Below are positions 1 through 13,509 of a stretch of DNA of 64,000 nt, in pieces. Positions within the stretch are counted from its first letter, which is position 1, and each line of letters begins with the position of its first letter. This DNA comes from Owenia fusiformis (lineage: Eukaryota > Annelida > Polychaeta > Sabellida > Oweniidae). The position numbers and the translations under genes are program-made. A model generated the notes under the pieces. That model saw only the letters and a program-made list of their open reading frames with translations, ran no database searches and was not told where the DNA came from. The stretch is taken from the NCBI GenBank assembly GCA_903813345.2, contig CAIIXF020000012.1, positions 27,974,184 through 28,038,183 on the forward strand. Direction: 5' to 3'.

Positions 1-596
1 AAATCTAAAGTCCCCTTTCAGACCACTTCTATCAAAGATTGTTGATGTATGGCGAATGACAACACACCTTCTCACACAGCAGCTTGTTAAAGTGGTGGGT
101 CACAAGGGCTTGTAGCTATACTATCGGGGTATGGAAAGCGTTCTACTATCTACTGTAAACCAGTTGCCAAATTTATAGAGGGGAGTGTAGTTAATATCCG
201 TGTGCGTTCCCGATTCAAACATTAGGGAGTTTAAGCTTGTGTATCAAATCGAAACGCCAACCTTTACGTATGACCAATCGCCCATACAAATGCATCGCTT
301 AAATATTTCCGTTCACGTTTAGATTGTGAAACACATTGCAAGCTTGAACTCACTATTTCCTCCTGTTAACGTCAACTGATGAGTTATGAATTACGCAAAA
401 ATATGCACCGGGACACAGTTTTTTCAAATATCTGATTATTACATTTAAGCCTGATAAGAAAATGTACAAACATTTGATTCACAAAAGCTTCTATATAATT
501 TTTCTATGTACATAGGTATATAGATTTATACTGTAAGTGTATACTGCAATGAACATGATTTCAGTTTTTGAGGAGAAACGAATATAGAAGTCATTA
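1..596. other. AT-rich flank, no gene seen
   Basis: I see no coding signature, RNA gene or clear repeat here. The short open frames on the minus strand between about 526 and 854 have AT-driven composition, no domain and no splice context. Confidence 0.5.
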
Positions 597-599
597 ATT

Positions 600-645
600 T
601 GTGTATTGAATTTGATATTTTCAGTGGTAAGATGAAGAGTTGTGT
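600..645 (+). other. Possible duplicated remnant of the start of the NRF-like gene
   Basis: The stretch reading ATTGAATTTGATATTTTCAG followed closely by an ATG-AAG closely matches the acceptor-plus-start region just upstream of the real first coding exon (about 1750-1782), which has the same acceptor-like string and an ATG-AAG. Downstream the reading frame closes after about 16 codons and resembles the real exon only at its first residues. It may be a decayed partial duplication of the 5' end of the gene, or an alternative non-coding exon. Confidence 0.25.
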
Positions 646-896
646 CATTAGGCTTGAATCATTCATAATTTTGATGACTTGAGGATAAGCGCATATAGGA
701 TTTTCATTCTGAATTCGATACATTCATGACTAAAAGAGAACCATCGATAGCACATTGCAAACGGCAAACAGCCACTCGCGATTCCTCTCTTCAAGAGGAT
801 GTAGGCGTAAATCTCTTTATATGTATATAATGCACAAATACGGGCAAAATACATTCATGATTTTTATAAACGTTTAAGGATGATCACCTTGTATAA

Positions 897-1628
897 CCCT
901 ACTATCACACCAAAATAGTTCTCACTACGTTCTCGAAAACGGGCTTCAACTGTGTACGAACGGACTGGACGTACTAAGAACCGTTTGGGATCTATTTAGA
1001 AACTTCATCGAACGTACTCGAACGGGTAGGTCCTCTAGAACTTAGACAACGCTCAAAATGTACTCGGGGTCGTCACGTTCTACAATTAGAACGAGTGACA
1101 ACGTACTAACGACGAGCTGGACGTACTACGAACGGAACCGTCGTACTTCAATCTTACTAGGGACGTTTTAACAACGAGTTGAACTGTCCGAGGACGTGTT
1201 GAGAACGAGGTAGAACTAATTGCAAACGGGTTTAAACTGATTAAGAACGTATTTAACACTGCTTAAGAACGAGTTAGCAAAAATATAGCTATCACACCAA
1301 ACAAGTTGCCACTGCGTTCTTCAAAACTGGTTTGAAACTGTGTGCGAATGGAATGAACGTAGCTGCAACTTTCTAAGGTCTATTTACGAACTTTATGAAC
1401 GTTCTCAGACGGGAATGTGATTTTAGAATTTTGAATCGATTCAAAGTTCGATGGCGACCATGCCGTTCTGTAATCAGGTCATGTTGACCTTCTAGACTAA
1501 GCGACGCGTTCTACGACGTTGCACACCGACGTGGTGCGACCTGAACGAACTGCGAACGAGATGGACGTATTGAAGACTGTTTAAGGACGAAGAAGCTAAT
1601 TATTTCAGACATATTTCCCGACCACAGG
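897..1628 (+). mobile_element. Truncated copy of a dispersed inverted-terminus element (family A)
   Basis: It starts with CCCTACTATCACACC and is dense in GAACG/CGTTC motifs. It is homologous over nearly its whole length to the reverse complement of 40072-40867. The homology stops abruptly at about 1628 after ATATTTCCCGACCACAG, so this copy lacks the last ~75 bases and the right terminus that the second copy keeps. An internal copy of the terminus (GCTATCACACCAAAC, near 1288) lies in the middle, suggesting the unit was built from two related elements head to tail. No protein is encoded. Non-autonomous DNA transposon is my inference. Confidence 0.7.
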
Positions 1629-1776
1629 CATTTCTGAGTTTGATACCAGCGGTGCTAAAATGGAGGCCATCAGCTGCGCAGACCAAATACGTTCATGATT
1701 GTTCTCATAACCTTTGGAGACAACACATTATATAAATCATTTGAGTTGAGTTGAATTTGATATTTTCAGGGTTAAA

Positions 1777-4700
1777 ATGAAGAACATCTGCGACACAAGC
1801 ACAACTAAGGCAGCCATGATACTCCTCATATTCGTAGCTGTGTTTCTCCACGGTGTTGAATCCCAAGCAGCGGGTGCTGCGTACACGATCGCTGATGACA
1901 CCGAACAAACGACAGTTAGAACAACCCCGGCAACGACACCAAAACCAAAATACGAGTTAGCCTTTGCGATTAAACTTAAGATTATGGAAAAGGAGGCTGA
2001 ACTGAGAGAGATGGTCGAAGAGTATAACATCACGGGACGTGATACGTATATGACGTATCAAAGCACGTGCTATAACGACAGCCTTCTGTTACTCAAGACG
2101 TTGGTCCAAGGTTTTAGGAATATGGATGATGGTATCGAGTTTGGACCCACGTGGGCTAAACAGTGTAAGTAATTAAAGCCATGTAACCAATCCCTCTTTT
2201 TAGCGACCGGGTAAAATTTGTATCGTAAAAAATAAAGATTATATATTGAGCAACTCAGATAGACCCCTGAGATACCAAAGCACCGTTCAAAATTAATTCA
2301 AAATTCATATCATGCAGGCAGGATTACAAGACTTCGAACGATGTCAATATTTGGTACTCCATTGGTCTTGTTCGGTGGTTTGTTAGTTTGACAATTAGTT
2401 CGATAAGACAGTACTGTGTGATTTCATTATTTGCAAGGGGGATAGTACGTGATGCAATTATTGCACAGTGTTGTAATTTGAGAATGGACTATATCTACTG
2501 TTTTTTCGATGTGTATACTTGGCTTCAGTGCAGCTATTTCCTCATGAACATATTTCCTCATTATTATCACCAGGAAATATTTTTCATCAAGAGACAATTA
2601 TCTTAACCAGGCTTCTGAAGTGGATATTTGAAAGTCTACACATTGAAGCTAGGTAATGGCCCAATCCCCAAAATGAGAAAAAATGACAAACGGCAGGCGA
2701 AACCACCTCGACCTTGAGCAGTCCATATTTAAGTACTAATCACATATTCTTAATTTTTGCCTACGATAGGAACTTATTTTCAGCCTCATTTTCAAAATAT
2801 GCCTTCTTTTAGAACATATATTTTTAATTTTGTCGTAGAAAATTGCACCAAACTCCTCCTTAACTACCCTTTGATTTCGTTCGACTTCACTTCTTAAAAG
2901 AGAGCTTCGTCTTCGTAGTTTATAACTAGACTCTGCGCACAGGGTCATTGACATTTCTTCAGAACCGCTCTTGTGAACGACAGGCGAAACCACCTAACCG
3001 CTCTTGCAAATGGAAACTCCGTAATTGAAAGTAAAGCTTGACTTGTTCCTGGAACACGATGTCCTGCATTGCTCTATATCAGTTCATATCTTCCTAGTGT
3101 TATTCAACATGCGACAAGGCAAAGCCATTCAGCGGAAAAACGAGCTGTCAAACCCAGCATCGATTCCCATTAATTGGCCTCAGTGCTTGATTGTTTTTAG
3201 ATGACTTGTATAATGTCATAAGAAACACAGAAACACACTTACAAACGTACATTATGTCTACTCGTGTGTATTTGCGTTCATGTGCAATCTTCTGTTTTAA
3301 ATTGTAGGAATTGTATATTATTAATTACTTGCCGTTGTTGCTCTATTTTCCCTTTTCAAGCAACTCTCGTGTTCATTTTTCTTTTATTTTCAGTTTATGA
3401 TTCAAGTGGGCATCTTCCCTCTGGTGTTTTAGAAGGAAACGTCCAATGGATGGGATCTCCATCACATTGTGGGACTTTGCAAGGAGGGGGTAAATCCGAT
3501 AAAATAAATAACCATGTTTTTGGCGGCAAATACTGTACTGCTAAGATTGGGATGAAAAAGGTAACTAGACTAAAAGAGAAACCAAACCCATTTAAAATTA
3601 GAAATGCGTTACACCTCTCTCGAAAGTTTTTAATGTAGATTTTTTGTAGATAGATTATTGAAAGAGATGTCGCCCCAGACTTTCACATGTTCACTTTTTG
3701 GTAATAATTTCTTAATTTTTCTCAAGCACCAAATATTACAAGTTTGATTTTCAGAAAGGGCGCCTTCATAAAGAGATGGGATACGTCTATGTAGGGTTAT
3801 GTTTACCCGATACATGTATTACCAACGACACGCCACATCTGTTTGAAGAGGGTAAGGAAATATACAAAAGTAATTTTAAAAAGTTATCCTATACTAATCT
3901 TACTGTGGGCACTATTAGCCTAATATTTGATTGTTGATGTAAAAATGCTATGCTCAGTACTTTCCTATACATTTGAATTTAAAAAATATAGGTAATAATT
4001 TAAAATATAACAAAGATTCTCTTAAGATTTTCCAAATGCTGTGTTGTATTTTCCAGTGTGCTTTTGAAATGGTTACCTGTATGGTAACTGTGTTAAATAC
4101 CATTTAGTCTGATCACAGAATCATATAAGTTACAGTACTCTAAGTTGTTAAGAAATCTCAAAAATCAGGCAGAGCAGCTAGACGCTCTAGGAATATGTGG
4201 TCATATGTGCCAAATAGGAAAAGACTACATAACATGACAAAACACAGCAATAAAGCGAAAAACGTCAAAAGCCCGAACGCTATCATGTGGAAAAAGCAAA
4301 ACCCAAATATCCCAAAAGATGATGTTATGCAAAATGTGTCTAATTCCCAACCTTCCAGGAATAAATATTACAAACCAAAACCATTGGATCCTTTACTGTA
4401 TACAATTTTAGACCTCCCTTAAGGTCAACTGGCAAATTGTATACCGAAACTGTAAACTTTGAAGGTATTGTTGACCGAGACTTGAGGTATACACATTTGC
4501 AAGGATAAATATTGAATGTCACGTCGAGATATGTGGATCAAGATATCAAATTTTAGCAAAAAATCCCCTAACAATTTTGTTTTTAATTGTTGTAGGTTTG
4601 TTGTCTGAGTTATTGTTTTCACTGGATCTAGTCGTTCTTCACACACATTGCGGTCACCATAGAGATTTAATGGCGGATCCCCTTGCCATTGTTGCCATGT

Positions 4701-7700
4701 GAGTAGTAATGAATACTGATATAGTTATAATGAAGACCTGGTAACGTAGTATTGAGTACCTCATATATTAGTGATGATGGGCACCCGATATAGCAGTAAT
4801 GAGTACCAGGTCTAGACAGAGTACTGAGTACCAGTTATTGTTGTAATGTTTACCTGATATTGTAGTAAGGAGTATCCGATGAAAAAGTAATTAACGCCTT
4901 ATAGGATGTTCTTACACACATTTACATATAAAAACATCGAGAAATTAGACCAGATCTCTCTGAAACGATGAAAACATCGATTTGCTCATTTCACCACCCT
5001 CGTGTTGTACCTTTCCCCGCAAGTTCAACTGTCACACTTAATTTGGTACAGTCCCTTTGATTATGGGATATACCCAACCCAAAACCAACTTTCATCGCAG
5101 CTCTTTTGTCGCAAGTTGGTTCTAAAATGTTTACTTTTGTCAATTCCAGGGCTACTCTTATCGTCCTTACAATTTTAGTGATTATTTCGAGCATTTTTGA
5201 AACATTCTACATAAAGAAAACAGATGCAAGATTAGAAGATGACGTTTTCCTAAAGGCAAAGCGAGATAAACGTCGTAGAAAACGAACGCATACTAACTCT
5301 GGAATGAGCATGACCCAGATACAAGAAATTAATGAGAATGACGAAAAACCTCTTAATGATAATACTGAAACTCAATCCCCTAAAAAATCTAGCTGTAATC
5401 CATTTCGTGTACTGACATCAAAGGCAAAGGCTCAAAAGAAAGATACAAAAGAGACAACAACAAAAACTAGAATCCATTGGAAATTTTTTTCTCCGTTTAA
5501 ATCTAAGAAAAATAAACAGGACCACGATGATTTAGATGGCAATCACGAACATCTAGAGACTGAAATTGATGAAATGTTGAAAGAAAACGATGAGACACTC
5601 GCAAGTGAATCACCAAACCTCATACAAAAAGCTCCAAAGAAACCCCCACGATCTTCAAATAAAAAACCCTGGGATTCATCAGTTAAATCATCACTTAAGG
5701 AAGATGATGCGCGTGCACATACTTCTGCTGAAAACGAACACATAGAGATGGAACTAAAAAATAAACACGTTTTTGGTCCATCGGTGAAACAACGACTAAG
5801 CGATAGCCCTTTAGCCAGGGAAAATAGATTACAATACAATGACCAAGTTCATTCCTCATTAGATACCCTGGTATCACTCAACACTGGTGTCGCTCACATT
5901 GGTATTAACCAAAAACCAAAAAGTGCCAAGAAAATCCAAAAACCTAAAAAGCTTATAGGATTAAAACGACAACCAGAGGTGGATACAGCAAAAGAAACAA
6001 AGACTGAAATAGAGCCTGTAAATAAAACCTCTTCAAATTCGGAGGAGGAAGGCATACCACTTTCAACAATGCACAATAGCGAGACACAAAGGAAACGACT
6101 GGAACGATTTGTGAGCCAAAGATCAGTTGTATCTACAGTGTCTGCTGTATGGCACATTCGTCAAGAGAAACTTGGTGAGTATACATTAAAGGGAGAATCA
6201 AGTCTTAAGTGAATGGCAAAATTGCAAGCAACTTGATTTTTTTACAGTTCACTTGCATCAATGAATTACACTATCTCCCAAAAGACCAACGATAAGTTAT
6301 CAATTTGTTCTTTAAGTTTCAAAGTGCAAAATTGGGATTAAATTCTCCCAAATAATAAATATGGTTGCCACTTTTGTATAATTCTTAGTTCTTCTCAAAT
6401 ATAGTATATCATATAGTATGGGATATTAAGAAAATAAATATGACAATGAATGATATGATCAAGGCGAAATAAATTCTAAAATTGAAACAATTTTTGTCAA
6501 AACGACTACTGGCCCCGGCCATCACACTTTTATTTCCTTCAAAGATTGTGGTAAAATTCACGATATTTTGGAGGGTGTCATCTCTCAGAAACGTTCACAC
6601 CTATAGCTACTCTTTTCTTATGCATATCATAGATAATGCATTATTTATGTTTTGTTATGTGATTACGGGATTAGGTTTGTATCATATGTATCATTGAATT
6701 TTAGCACTATGGAAACGGATACTGCTGGCATTTTCCGCTTACAACAATTCGTCGAAAATTTTGGACACCGGGCATCCTCCGGAAAAGATACGATCGCTGA
6801 ATGCATTGAGGTTATTCAGTCTTTGCTGGATTATACTTGGAAACACATTCAACCTTGGTATAAGTAAAACACAAGTAGCCACTGCAGGTAAGGAATATAA
6901 AACGGAATTAGGGGATTATAGGGAATTCCCGTAAGTCTCTATCTCACCTTTCAATGCTGATATTAGATTCACTAGTATGAAATTTGTATGCAGTGCACTG
7001 GATTGTAGATAGTCGACTGGATTCAATTTTCTTTCTGCTTATCTTTAGTAACAAGATGCCTCAAGGGACATCATGAAACGGAAACTCGAATTAAAAAACG
7101 ATACAAATAACATTGAAATTGATGGTTCCATTGCTCTATAACTACTGATATAGGCCCAATCCTAGGGTCTTCCTGACCTTTTGCTTTTCGACTATTAATA
7201 ACGAGGCTACATTTACTTACATGATGTGTTAAAAACATTCGTCATTCTTGTTTTAGAAAGATCTACTTCAGATGACCAAACAATTTGATAGAGAATTTGG
7301 AGTGTAGAGAAAGATTAATAAACTATCGAAATGTGCACTTTATTTTGTACCAAATATTTTTATTTCATTCATTTTCATTCCATGTAAGAAAGTCAATGTT
7401 AAAATTACATAAATGATTAATTGTTATGAGCTTCAATTTAAACATTATTCGAATGCCAACAAATAGGGATCTTGTTCAATGAGAACGTGACGTTTGAGGT
7501 GTGCAGTCTTCCCCAAATGATGCCTGTGAAATGAGAAGCAGCCAGCAGTAGTGTATAACAAGTGCCATTTTATGTTATTTTCAGTGAACGCAATGACCGA
7601 GAAAGAGCGTCTGTCCGAGACACTTCCTCATCAAATAGTTCTCAATGCATTCACAGCAGTCGATACCTTCTTCTTAGTCGGGTAAGTCAGATGAGAAAAA

Positions 7701-10700
7701 ACTGTGTCCCCAAGGTTACCAACCAGCAACCATATAACCTACAAAATATTTCTAATGTTATGAGTGTTGGTTATCAATTTATAACTACTCTTCAACATAT
7801 ACTGTAATAACTTCTGTATCAATGAAATTGTATGGTGTGGCTAGGGACATTAGACATTGTTTCTTTTCACATTAGTTATGGTTTGGGAGAGGGTTTGCTT
7901 CCTTATTACTGGTGTACATTTAAACGGTTCCTTTTCTTGCCGTGTCCTGTACAATTTTTGGCTCTTTCCCTTTGGTGGCACTTATGCTTACATATTTGGA
8001 GTATTATGATGTTTTTTTGTTGTATATTAAAACACGTGCCGCCTTAAGCAAGAATAGATAAAAGCCCTCATAACTGCAATAATAATTTTGTGAATATGAT
8101 ATTTTGGGGGATAATGTCGACGTTAAACGAAAAACGAAAAATCCGAAATTGCCTTTTTGTCTCAAATGACGTTTTTTAATATTCTCTTGAGAATTGAAGT
8201 GTTCCATTGAATACTTTTTTATAACGAGACCCAACAGTCTGACTGTAATTTCCTTCAGTTTTCGAAATTACTTGGGTAAAAATAGATAAAACAGTCCCTT
8301 GACAAAATAAATAACACAAACAGCTCGACAGATATTTGATTAGCAAATGCCATTTTCAGAACACACCATTGTCCTTTCTAGGAAATGCATAAAATCACAA
8401 AGGCAACATTCCTATTGCAAAATAATAGTGGGGATACATGTATCTAAGAGAACCTGTACTTGAACGTATGGCATTTTGGATATCTAGGGATTACTAGTTC
8501 TCACGGCGCATTAGCTTGCCTAATTTAGTAATAAGATTAAAGGAAAATAATTGTCATGAGGTTTCTGGAAAAATCATTTTAGAGTGAGACAGTAATCCCT
8601 TGGGTTATTATTTAACACGTTCACGTACAATAACTTAACCTCCTTTTAATCAAAACCTGTGATTAATTAATCATGTTCAATGAACGTAAATCGTCAATAT
8701 TTGCAACGTGAATCGCATTATATCTCATCGTTACTCAATGATTTGATTTGATGGAATTATAGAACACATTACGAGTATTTCAAATTAACACTCGTCCAAT
8801 AATGCTTACTCAAGTGGAAAAGAAAAAAGGTCCAAAAACAAATTGTAGATAAATGTGCATCATTTAAAGGAAAATGGACACAATTAAATTGTGAATGTCT
8901 ACCTAGTGTGTATTTCAGTGGAAACGTCAAAATGAAAACACCGACTGGCCGTTATTGAATTTCCAATGTGTTTATTTCTTCCAGAGGTGTCAGTGTCGTC
9001 CATCTGTTTTTATCTCACCTGGCCCACGTTGACGGTATGCCATCTATCGTCATGATGCTGAAGTTTATTTTTCATCGAATATGGAGGTAAGTATAGAAAT
9101 AGGTTGATAATTTCTAATACTCTAGTATAATTTCTAATACTCTAGACAGATCGGGTAAAGGAGACAATATGTTCAATGCTCTACACAATATCCCGTGTAT
9201 GTAAAATGGAAATTGATTTTTGTAGACTTGTTATTTTGAATTAACCTAGTGAATGGGGCGCTTTAAATAAAATAAGAAACTCGAACTTCTTGTCTTGGTG
9301 ACATTATATCGCTTGTAATTAGAATGTAACATGTAAATAGTTGTTAAAAATTGTTCCTTTATATAAAAAATGTTCTTTTTGTCTTTTTTATCAGTTTCTT
9401 TATATGTATGTTTATATTTTTGTAACTAATTGGTAATACCTAAATACCATGCCTTGAAAAAGAATATGATGGAAAATTGTGTGATTTCTATGATATTATG
9501 AATATTGTATATGTTAATGTAACTGCTTTCAAAAGTTTTCTATGAATAAAAAAGGAATAAAAAAAAATACCATAGTTTATCAATCAAGACCACGCCAATG
9601 TACCACGGCCATATACTTTGAGTGCGCTTCAGCTTTCTTGAATAGTTTACGTTCTCTGTTTAGAATTGTCCCGGTGTATATGCTCGTCATCTTCCTATTC
9701 ACTGCGCTGTATCCATACCTTGGAGATGGACCACTCTACCCAGAGGATCTCGCAGAGGGGGTGAACTGTAAGGTGCACTGGTGGACGAATCTACTCTTTA
9801 TTAACAACATGGTGTATGATAAACAGCCTGTAAGTAGTGTCAACCTTTTTATCCAACTTTTCAAAGTGCCATACTGGCGTTGTCATGTGCTGCTAGGAAA
9901 CTAGGAGTGCGCGCATGCGTATGTGCATGCGGGCCGGTGGACACTACATTTTTTTATTAGTAATATATATATTTATTATAATTATTTTTCATTTACAATT
10001 TACAATACATCACAAGTCACACACATAAGCACAGTTTTGGGTACTTTGACACTACATAAATATTGTCTCAAAATTAAGTTGGCTTTAACACGTAGTTCAA
10101 TGGGGGCTAAGGTTGCAAAATATTTGGAGGGATATGTACATCAACTATATATTGAAAAGAAATTATAACCAATTCATTATATTATTATCACAAGTAAGAT
10201 GTATAATATTGCATTTATTTCTTTGATTATTTTACAAAATATTTTTGCATTTTATACTAATGCTTTTTAATATCTAGGCATATTAGTGCACAGAACATAT
10301 TGCTTTTTTAATGCAATAGACACAATCAACCTCGAATCTTGTAAAGTAGTGTATATTTTTAAATGAATACAATTCACCATTATGATTTCTTTTTTGTAGT
10401 GTCTTACACATACGTGGTATTTAGCGGCTGATATGCAATTCTTCCTCGTCTCAATTGTGATATTACTATTACTTCTCAGGTACGTATCAACGTCTTGAAT
10501 CGCATTAAAACACAAACTTTGTAAACCGTATCCATTCTGTAGAACAAAATTTTGTCATATGGTACACCCGTCCATTGCTTACGTTCTGACACCTTATGTC
10601 GCATTTTTAAAACCTAATCTCGGTAGACTTTCCTATCGTAGCCATTTTTCTTTAAAATGTCGTCATATGGTCCGTTGCATAAACAAATGCTATATCTTTT

Positions 10701-13509
10701 TCAGACACCCGTCCGTTGCTTACGTTCTGCTGTCTCTACTATTTGGTGCTAACACTGCAGCTACTGGTATAGAAGCATACCGAATGTAAGTATCAAAATT
10801 GCATTGAAACTTGCGACCTCATTTTCAGTGTTTAGGAAACGTATATAAGACCGCCGGCACTAAAAAACGGCAACGGTCACGCTGGACTTGAGATCGATAA
10901 ATTCAGAATTGCTTATAGGGGTCATTTAAATTTCCTTACTTTACAATGTCGCATGGGTAAAGCAGACATCAGCAAAGGTGCACGTATAGAAAAATGTTCA
11001 AATTGATAGTTGTGATATTTTTATTGCTCACGGTGGCTCATTTCTTATACTGCTCACTTCTCATTAGTTGTCTTATGCTGTATGCTTATTTTTTTTATAT
11101 GTTGCTCATTTCTTTTACTGCTCATTTTTGCTCTTCAGCTATAGTGATCCAAATACAAGGGATGACTTCAGTGTATATTGGCATAATATCTTCATTAAAC
11201 CCTGGACCAGAGTTGGGCCATATCTTATAGGTAGGATGTAATACGATGCACTTATATTACTCCTAGTGTTTTTTTAACAATTGCCTGAAGGTAGAATGGA
11301 ATGTTAGAATAGCGAACTACGTATACGGTTGATGAATTATGAATTTAGTAATAGAATAATATAAAGCAAACGTATAGTATTAACTGGAGTAAAGATTTCG
11401 AGAAATATTCCATCTGAAATGAACATATATAACAACCTGATTAGATCTTGCAATATAAGACGAGGGTATTGCATGGATCATATTTGAAATTATATGCCAC
11501 ACATTTTCTCAAACATTTTTTGCTATTGGCCTTTAAAGTTCGCGCTGTGCTTTTCCTCTAGTATATTTAGATCTACAATATTAACCGTAAATCATATTTT
11601 ATTAGTACCTAAGTATAGCATATGGCTAATTTACTCCTTATAGTTTCTTGTAATCTACTGATATACAATAGTTTCTATTTTATATTATAGGAATTATATT
11701 AGGCTTTATTCTTTATGAAACTCAAGGAAAGATCACATTAAGAAAACCATGGAAACAGGTAGGTTTTTCAGCACATTGATTAAAATTGAAAACAGTACTG
11801 TTAAATTAGTAAGACTTGGAATGACTAGGAGTGAATTCTAAGACGGGTCCATTCTTTTTCTTGGTATGCGCTATCTTTGTTTGAAGTGTACTAAAACGTC
11901 AAGAGCGTGATAAAAGTTTATTTGATCCAATGACAAAATATAGATTTGCTTTTATTTCTGACATATTGTTCCTATGTTAATTTTACAATAATTTTATCAC
12001 TTTATACATATTGCTATTAGCTCGCCATAGTATTGGGCTGGGTACTCAGCGCCACCTTTATGCTGGTTGTGGTGTTTGCAACGTACAGTCAGAATCAACC
12101 GGGCGTTGAGAAATGGAACATCGGGACGTACGTTTTCTTTGAAACCACCAAGCGCTATATGTGGGCCATTGGGCTTGGCTGGGTGGTGTTTGCTTGTGAG
12201 GCAGGATATGGAGGTTAGCGTTATAAGAGTAGTTTACAAAAAGAAAAACAAATTATAATTTTTTTTGCTTTTGAACATAGAAGCCTGTGATAGATGGCGC
12301 AATAGTCAGTTCACTAGATAATTAAAGAAACATATCACATCGTACTTTATTGGTACTCTGATACTCATAACATCTCTGTCTGATTTCTCATGATGCTCTA
12401 TTGGTGAAACCCATTTCATGTATATGTAAACCCTTAACTAACGTCTATCATAAATTTATGGAAACTTTATAATAATACGTATGTTGCACGGTGTTATGGA
12501 CGTTTCATTATAACATGCATTGGCCTTTAACCAGGTTCTAATTAATCTAAAATTATGAGAATTCCATTTCAGTTTAATACTTACTACACTGTATGGCTAA
12601 TTCATCGAATATATATTACCATGAATGTGTTGGATTCAAATTGATAATATGCTTGTTTATTTAGGTATAATCAACACATTTCTGTCATGGGATGTTTGGA
12701 CGCCATTGTGTCGTCTCACCTATGTTGCTTATCTTGTCCATCCCATAATAATCTATAGATTCTGCTATACAAGGCTACAACCAATATACATAGCGGACTC
12801 AACCATGGTAAATACTTATTTTTTATAACAAATTACTATTACTATAATTGTCTAGCTGTTTATTGTTTGTGAAACATTTTCGAAATATCACGTGCTACTA
12901 TCTGAAGAATTTAAAACTATTGCGAATAATTATTACAATGAATGTAACATCGATGCAACAATGACGGACTATACTACGCTCATGCATTAACAGAAAATAC
13001 ACTATCATAAAGTATATTGAATTGATGACTGGGACTGTAAATGATGATATAAATTCTATAGTATTATAAAATCTTGAAATCCAAATGTTATCAGAAAACA
13101 AGTTATATAAAGGCACACATGGCACAAAAGTAAGAGAGAGCTCTTCGTCTCATTTTAAGTTATTTTTAAATTCCAGACATACTTCTATATAGGCCATGTG
13201 TTCTTCTCCTATGCGACTTCCTATTTCATAAACATTTTATTCGCTCATCCGATGTCGGAAATATATCAGGCTTTGACATTTGTGAAGGCCCCGAAGGATG
13301 ATGAACATTTGGGGTCCGCAACTTTGATTCCACGGTCTCCGTCACCTGTTGCTGCAAGACGATTAGAAAGAGTATTGTCACATCACGAGGAAGATATGAG
13401 GTCAAGGACATTTTCGTTCACAAGCTTCCGGTCGCTCTCACATGCCGGTAGCGTTAATAGTGTCACACAGTCGCCATCTTTACGACGAAGTGTGTCTCCA
13501 GTACGGTAG
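1777..13509 (+). CDS. NRF-6-like (nose resistant to fluoxetine) membrane acyltransferase, 16 exons
   Basis: Exons 1777-2164, 3394-3560, 3755-3851, 4596-4698, 5150-6174, 6705-6857, 7585-7681, 8985-9086, 9664-9829, 10400-10479, 10705-10785, 11139-11230, 11691-11758, 12021-12213, 12665-12807, 13177-13509 give 3,288 nt, 1,095 aa, with all phases matching. In order: a signal peptide (about residues 11-30), an extracellular NRF domain (FYDSSGHLPSGVLEGN, then GLCLPDTC), a first membrane helix (about 253-275), a ~315-residue charged low-complexity cytoplasmic segment, and the multi-pass acyltransferase-3 domain with family landmarks VDTFFLVG, THTWYLAADMQFF, FIKPWTRVGPYLIG and SRLTY-like CRLTYVAYLVHP. 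A Ser/Arg-rich tail ends it. Such proteins are thought to handle lipid-like molecules in animal membranes; the substrate is unknown. Odd points: the large insert, and Asn640 where the family has His. A 5' non-coding exon is likely, because an acceptor-like TTTCAG lies just before the ATG. Confidence 0.93.
9107..9145. repeat. Short tandem duplication in an intron
   Basis: Two adjacent copies of TAATTTCTAATACTCTAG lie just after the donor of the NRF-like exon ending at 9086. No function is implied. Confidence 0.6.

Noticed and set aside
6652-6867. 71-codon open frame overlapping NRF-like exon 6
   Set aside because: The family match (ALRLFSLCWIILG) lies in another frame of the same bases, bounded by a good acceptor and donor; this frame is a shadow.
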